Virus record (IMG/VR): IMGVR_UViG_3300032288_002343
Location: 64,001 to 114,174 of that record
Strand: one strand, 5' to 3'
DNA: 50,174 nucleotides
Source of the DNA: a virus
The notes beneath the pieces are model-generated. The model worked only from the letters and a program-made list of their open reading frames with translations, ran no database searches and was not told the origin of the DNA. This document shows positions 46,895 through 50,174 of this stretch, piece by piece. Within the stretch, counting starts at the first letter, position 1. Every line of letters starts with the position of its first letter. A program made the translations under genes and the position numbers.

Positions 46895-48067
46895 TTACGG
46901 AATCAGAGTTGTAGTAGTAGAAGTAGAAGGCCATACAGTAGTTGTAGTAGAAGTAGTTGTTACACATACTCCATTCTCATCAGCCACTGCACCAAGACCA
47001 GCTACAAGAACCTCTTCAATCTCAGCTTCAATAGCGCTATCCTTAGCAACAGCAATAATTACAGTGCTGTCTTCTTTGATATAGTCGCCCCAACTGTACT
47101 CAGACTTGTTGTATTCATTGAACTTGATGTAATAAGTGGTATAAGTTGTACCATCACTCACCCAAGATTCAAAGTTCTCATTGTAACCATTCATTCTGTA
47201 GAGGTGCTTCAAGTAACCAGCTTGGTAGCTGTAGAAGTTTTTCTCTAATTGTGCAATCTCTGCAGAAGTACCAGTAGCGTAGTTAGAACGCTGTACAATT
47301 ACAGGCTCAGCAACAACGTTACAAGGATCGAATACAATGAAGTCAGCAGTTGTTGCTGGACCACTGTACACGAATGTACGGAACCACATTCTGTCATACT
47401 CGAAAGGAAATGCTGCAATATCACAAGGCTGACCATACTTAGTAAGAGGCTTACCAGTAATACGCAAGAATGCGTTTTGGTCGTTACCAATTCTCTGGAA
47501 CTGATAGAAGTCAGAGAAAGTGATGTTGTCAGGGTTGTTTCCAGGAGCCTGAAGATTGAAATGATAGATGATATCATCAATCAAAGCAGGGATATCAACA
47601 GTGTCACAAGGATCACCACCACAATCGCAACAAGGTGCATTTACAGTGATAGAACGAGTGAAACCATTGAAATACAGAGTGTCTAAGTAGCTAGAGTGAG
47701 CACGGAGAGTTACAGTTACAACTTCACCACACTTTACATTCCAGTTTACAACATCTGTAATTTGAGTAACAGGAGTAGGACAACCATTTACTTTGTACCA
47801 CTCAGTTACATTGCTGTTACAACCAGCACCAGAAGGACAGCCTTTAATCTTATCAGAACGCTTAGAGCCTTGCAGATAAGTGTTAGTACGGCCCTGCGCA
47901 ACATAAAAATAGGGAGCAGCAGCGATGTTAGCAGCTGTTGCTAATGTGTAGTCAGCTTTGAAGATACCAACCTGACCAGCTGTTAAGTCTTGCGTAGATC
48001 CAGAGCTAGGGAGCGCAGTTTGCCCTACTGGCACTACGAAGAGCGTAGTTAATGAAAAATCAGCCAT
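46895..48067 (-). CDS. Probable head auxiliary/decoration protein with Thr-rich C-terminus (390 aa)
   Basis: MADFSLTTLFVVPVGQTALP opens a beta-rich protein with several Cys groups (CPSGAGC, NAPCCDCGGDPC about 146-156). The C-terminal 25 residues are Thr/Ser runs (TTTSTTTT, TSTTTT) separated by Trp-Pro, probably exposed. Its codon choice looks more restricted than that of its neighbours, and it is followed by a stable hairpin, both hints of high expression. Third gene after the probable capsid gene, where crAss-like phages place head-associated proteins. A tail-tube role is the alternative. Confidence 0.5.
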   Translation of the reverse strand: MADFSLTTLFVVPVGQTALPSSGSTQDLTAGQVGIFKADYTLATAANIAAAPYFYVAQGRTNTYLQGSKRSDKIKGCPSGAGCNSNVTEWYKVNGCPTPVTQITDVVNWNVKCGEVVTVTLRAHSSYLDTLYFNGFTRSITVNAPCCDCGGDPCDTVDIPALIDDIIYHFNLQAPGNNPDNITFSDFYQFQRIGNDQNAFLRITGKPLTKYGQPCDIAAFPFEYDRMWFRTFVYSGPATTADFIVFDPCNVVAEPVIVQRSNYATGTSAEIAQLEKNFYSYQAGYLKHLYRMNGYNENFESWVSDGTTYTTYYIKFNEYNKSEYSWGDYIKEDSTVIIAVAKDSAIEAEIEEVLVAGLGAVADENGVCVTTTSTTTTVWPSTSTTTTLIP

Positions 48068-48095
48068 TTTGTTTTATTTTAGGTGATTAAAAAAA

Positions 48096-48827
48096 TTATT
48101 CGTTTGTCTGTATCCTGAATTGTGCACTTTGAGCAGCAGACTGGTTCTCAGTGTACATAGCCAGGTTTTGTACTGTTAAGTCTACCAATTCATCCTCTAG
48201 ATAGAGTTCAAGTTCGCAGTCCTGATCTGTTGAGTCTGTTCCATCAAATCTTACATATCCAGTTTTGTCTATGTAAACAGGATACCTCATATATGATATG
48301 TAGATGTCCTTTGGTGTGAACGTACCATCAGTGAAGATGCTTATCTCATCTGTCGAAAGGAAGTTAAAAGTCTCTTGATATTCAAAGCTTGGTCTATAAT
48401 GGTCATTGTTCAGAATAAACTGAAGATCACCATGTTTAGCCAAATCTCTGTTAATCCAGATTTTTCTATCCTTACACACTCCTTTGTCAGCAAGTATATA
48501 TGCATCTATGTAGAACATATACTTGGGATCAAGTAGGTGTATGTTGGCAAACCATTGATTTAGTTCCTCATTCTTAAGTGTGAGCTTAAGAGGTTGGTGA
48601 TTGTAAGTGATTACTAAGCTCTGGAGGTCCTCATAACGCTTCTTAAAAGCATCAAGACCCATTCCACTTATTACACTAAAACCATCAACTTTTTGTTTTA
48701 TCAGCTTGATTTGAGCTTCATTCAAAGCTAAAATCTTGTCTTCTAAGTTTATTTGCTGGTGAACGTTAGTTGACAGTTTATTTAGTTTCTGATCAATCTT
48801 ATATAATAAACTGTCTACTGGTATCAT
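48096..48827 (-). CDS. Conserved crAss-like virion protein, capsid-proximal (243 aa)
   Basis: Residues 1-60 are helical and coiled-coil-like (LYKIDQKLNKLSTNVHQQINLEDKILALNEAQIKLIKQK). The remainder is beta-rich and acidic (DELVDLTVQNLAMYTENQ). ATG shares the ATGA overlap with the TGA of the 322-residue gene, so the two are co-translated and may form a complex. It ends shortly before the 390-residue gene in an A/T-rich gap. In crAss-like gene order this is a neck or head-completion position. No motif identifies the function. Confidence 0.5.
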   Translation of the reverse strand: MIPVDSLLYKIDQKLNKLSTNVHQQINLEDKILALNEAQIKLIKQKVDGFSVISGMGLDAFKKRYEDLQSLVITYNHQPLKLTLKNEELNQWFANIHLLDPKYMFYIDAYILADKGVCKDRKIWINRDLAKHGDLQFILNNDHYRPSFEYQETFNFLSTDEISIFTDGTFTPKDIYISYMRYPVYIDKTGYVRFDGTDSTDQDCELELYLEDELVDLTVQNLAMYTENQSAAQSAQFRIQTNE

Positions 48828-49792
48828 ACTGCAGCTAATTTCTTAGTTTTCAGCTTTCCTTCAAGTGTTAACAGGAGATCCTGATTATCATCATCAGCAA
48901 GCTGTTTAATCAAATCATCTTCGTCCTTAGCTATTTCAAACTCACCCTCATAAATCTTACCATTAGGTTTAGCTCTATATACAGAATGAGAGATTGCTTG
49001 TTTCACTAAGTCCTTGATATGGAGTAAGTTATCTTTCATATCTGCGAAGCGCGTGAACACTTCAACAGGATTTAACCCTTGATATTTACCGTTTTTAAAT
49101 TCGGTTTGTTTAAGGACATTGTCTACAAGGTTGTAAACTGCTTCCTCTTTACTATCATCAGTTACAGGTAATCCCAACAGACGTGCCACTTTTCTCTTTC
49201 TTTCAGGAGTCATGCTGTCAAACTTAACAATAGCTTTATTGATAAGTTGCTTCTTCTTGAAGAGTACAGCATTCTCGATTTCATCATCAGCTACATAGAA
49301 CTGAGTTTCAGCAGGATATTCACCACGCTCCCAAGCCTGATAGCTAGAAGCAATTGTAGGATGAACACGCAACCAAGAGAAAGCTACTTCCTGTAGAGGA
49401 ATTGCAAGATCGAAGAAGTTATCACCATCCAGAAGTTTTACAGGCTGAACATGCAGTGCATCACTTGTAGATGTAGATAGTCCATAGTTCCAAAAACTAG
49501 AACGAGGACCTAAGTCAACATCACCAAGAGCAGCTTGTAACTTCTCTTTAAGTTTTGTAACACGTTCAATCTCCATATCTCTTTCTAGAGGATCAGAGAT
49601 TCTGCGGATGTAAGCAGCTTCAGGATCAAGTCCTGTTCTGTATTTACCATCTAGTTCCTTGTAGGGATATTTGAACACCCCTGTTCCAGGAATACGCGTT
49701 AGACCTTTAAGTGCAAGACCACCTTGCATTGTCTGAAGTTGTGAGTTATTATACTCCTTCTTAATCGTTGAGATTTTACCTAACTTACCCAT
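48824..49792 (-). CDS. Conserved crAss-like protein downstream of the capsid gene (322 aa)
   Basis: MGKLGKISTIKKEYNNSQLQTM starts a mostly helical, charged protein. Features are a Pro/Gly-rich N-terminal arm, DPEAAYIRRISDPLERDMEIERVTKLKEKLQ (about 55-87), a HVQPVKLLDGDNFFDLAIPL stretch and an acidic, Lys-ending C-terminus. It is the first gene after the structured leader that follows the capsid gene, and overlaps the next gene at ATGA. A head-associated or portal-adjacent role is inferred from position. Confidence 0.5.
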   Translation of the reverse strand: MGKLGKISTIKKEYNNSQLQTMQGGLALKGLTRIPGTGVFKYPYKELDGKYRTGLDPEAAYIRRISDPLERDMEIERVTKLKEKLQAALGDVDLGPRSSFWNYGLSTSTSDALHVQPVKLLDGDNFFDLAIPLQEVAFSWLRVHPTIASSYQAWERGEYPAETQFYVADDEIENAVLFKKKQLINKAIVKFDSMTPERKRKVARLLGLPVTDDSKEEAVYNLVDNVLKQTEFKNGKYQGLNPVEVFTRFADMKDNLLHIKDLVKQAISHSVYRAKPNGKIYEGEFEIAKDEDDLIKQLADDDNQDLLLTLEGKLKTKKLAAV

Positions 49793-49819
49793 ATGTAGTT
49801 TATTTATTTGGTTTGTTTG

Positions 49820-49878
49820 CAGAGATGTGAGGACTGAACCTCATGGCAAATAGGAGATAGCCCTATTTCCCATCTCTG
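49820..49878 (-). other. Three-way-junction RNA element in the capsid 3' leader
   Basis: Minus strand: outer stem CAGAGATG/CATCTCTG (49878-49871 with 49827-49820) encloses stem GG-AAATAGG/CCTATTT-GCC and stem TGAGG-TTCAGT-CCTCA. The helices meet with almost no unpaired bases. The second inner arm resembles a tRNA T-arm, but there is no D-arm, proper anticodon loop or CCA. The element lies between the capsid stop and the next start, 30 nt upstream of the latter. Confidence 0.6.
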
Positions 49879-49894
49879 TAGTTTGAGAAGAGCT

Positions 49895-49950
49895 CCCCCA
49901 CTCTGAAGTGGGGGGCAATCTCTCCTCGGTATATTGCACACAAGGTGTGC
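49895..49950 (-). terminator. Paired hairpins after the capsid gene, possible attenuator
   Basis: Minus strand: GCACAC-CTT-GTGTGC (49950-49936) comes six bases after the capsid TAA; then CCCCCAC-TTCAGA-GTGGGGG (49914-49895 region). No T-tract follows the second stem, so classical termination is doubtful. The pair may protect the capsid mRNA 3' end or reduce read-through. Confidence 0.5.
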
Positions 49951-49956
49951 GGTTTC

Positions 49957-50174
49957 TTAGAATTGTGGGATTTCCTCAATAAGAACTGTACGAGACAAGT
50001 CCTCAATGAATACATCACAACGATCCTTCATCCAGATTTCATATCCAGGGAATTTGTTCGCAGAGCTCATACCCTGAGACTTAGCAAAGCCTAAGTGGTG
50101 GCGAGTTCCATCGATATATCCCCAAGTCATAGAAGGTGCACCCTTCATACGAACTTCACGGATGTTGTTAACCA
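49957..50174 (-). CDS. C-terminus of probable major capsid protein (5' part outside window)
   Basis: The frame is open from the window edge (VNNIREVRMKGAPSMTWGYI) to TAA at 49957, so the Met at 50148 is internal. The segment WMKDRCDVFIEDLSRTVLIEE is compact and beta/alpha in character. The assignment as capsid protein comes from its position directly before the set of capsid-proximal genes and from the strong structured RNA at its 3' end. Portal or another head protein cannot be excluded from 72 residues. Confidence 0.45.
   Translation of the reverse strand, partial: VNNIREVRMKGAPSMTWGYIDGTRHHLGFAKSQGMSSANKFPGYEIWMKDRCDVFIEDLSRTVLIEEIPQF

Noticed and set aside
49820-49880. tRNA candidate
   Set aside because: A T-arm-like hairpin and an acceptor-like stem exist, but the T-loop has six bases, no D-arm is present, the would-be anticodon loop lacks T33, and no CCA or plausible discriminator follows.
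1-50174. Stop-codon reassignment, known in some crAss-like phages
   Set aside because: All long frames are intact under the standard code and TAA, TGA and TAG each end a well-placed gene.

Overview
This window is a stretch of a large tailed-phage genome, almost certainly a crAss-like phage (order Crassvirales) infecting a Bacteroidetes host. The case rests on four points. (1) A giant virion protein carries the DFDID catalytic signature of the crAss-like virion RNA polymerase, in a context resembling cellular beta-prime subunits. (2) The gene order runs capsid end, then IHF-like protein, neck/tail proteins, a very large tail hub/stabilisation protein, huge internal (cargo) proteins, and tail fibres. 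(3) Promoters match the Bacteroidetes pattern TTG-N19-21-TAnnTTTG, and start codons lack clear Shine-Dalgarno sites. (4) The DNA is AT-rich. Every gene supported here lies on the minus strand, so transcription runs from high to low coordinates. The standard genetic code fits: long frames are uninterrupted and TAA, TGA and TAG all end genes.

Layout in transcription order. 50174-46242: the end of a probable major capsid protein, a highly structured 165-base leader, and four virion proteins closed by or containing strong hairpins. 46240-43814: small Cys-rich proteins, a tail-collar fibre, a short fibre-adaptor protein and a beta-rich surface protein, ending at a rho-independent terminator (43735-43766). 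43625-28605: a tightly packed operon of eight genes (phosphoesterase, neck proteins, IHF-like protein, 1,797-residue hub protein, and cargo proteins including one with an M15 peptidase). 28517-9697: three ejected/cargo proteins of 929, 3,781 and 1,559 residues. The second holds a zincin-like motif and the RNA polymerase; the third holds a RecB-type nuclease motif set. 9615-1: fibre genes, two of them giant collagen-like proteins, the last ending in an S74-type chaperone domain that runs off the window.

The most interesting items are: a 15-bp element (TAACTAACTnnGTTA) set exactly 29 nt upstream of the -33 box of both major late promoters; a 15-residue docking motif shared without gaps by four otherwise unrelated fibre proteins; a Cys/Tyr/Asp-Cys module reused five times in two structural proteins; regular breaks in one collagen-like fibre; strong synonymous codon shuffling in the Gly-Thr-Ser fibre; and a three-way-junction RNA after the capsid gene. 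No tRNA, rRNA, CRISPR, insertion sequence, integrase or replication gene is visible. The biological novelty lies in virion architecture and late-gene control rather than in a defence system.
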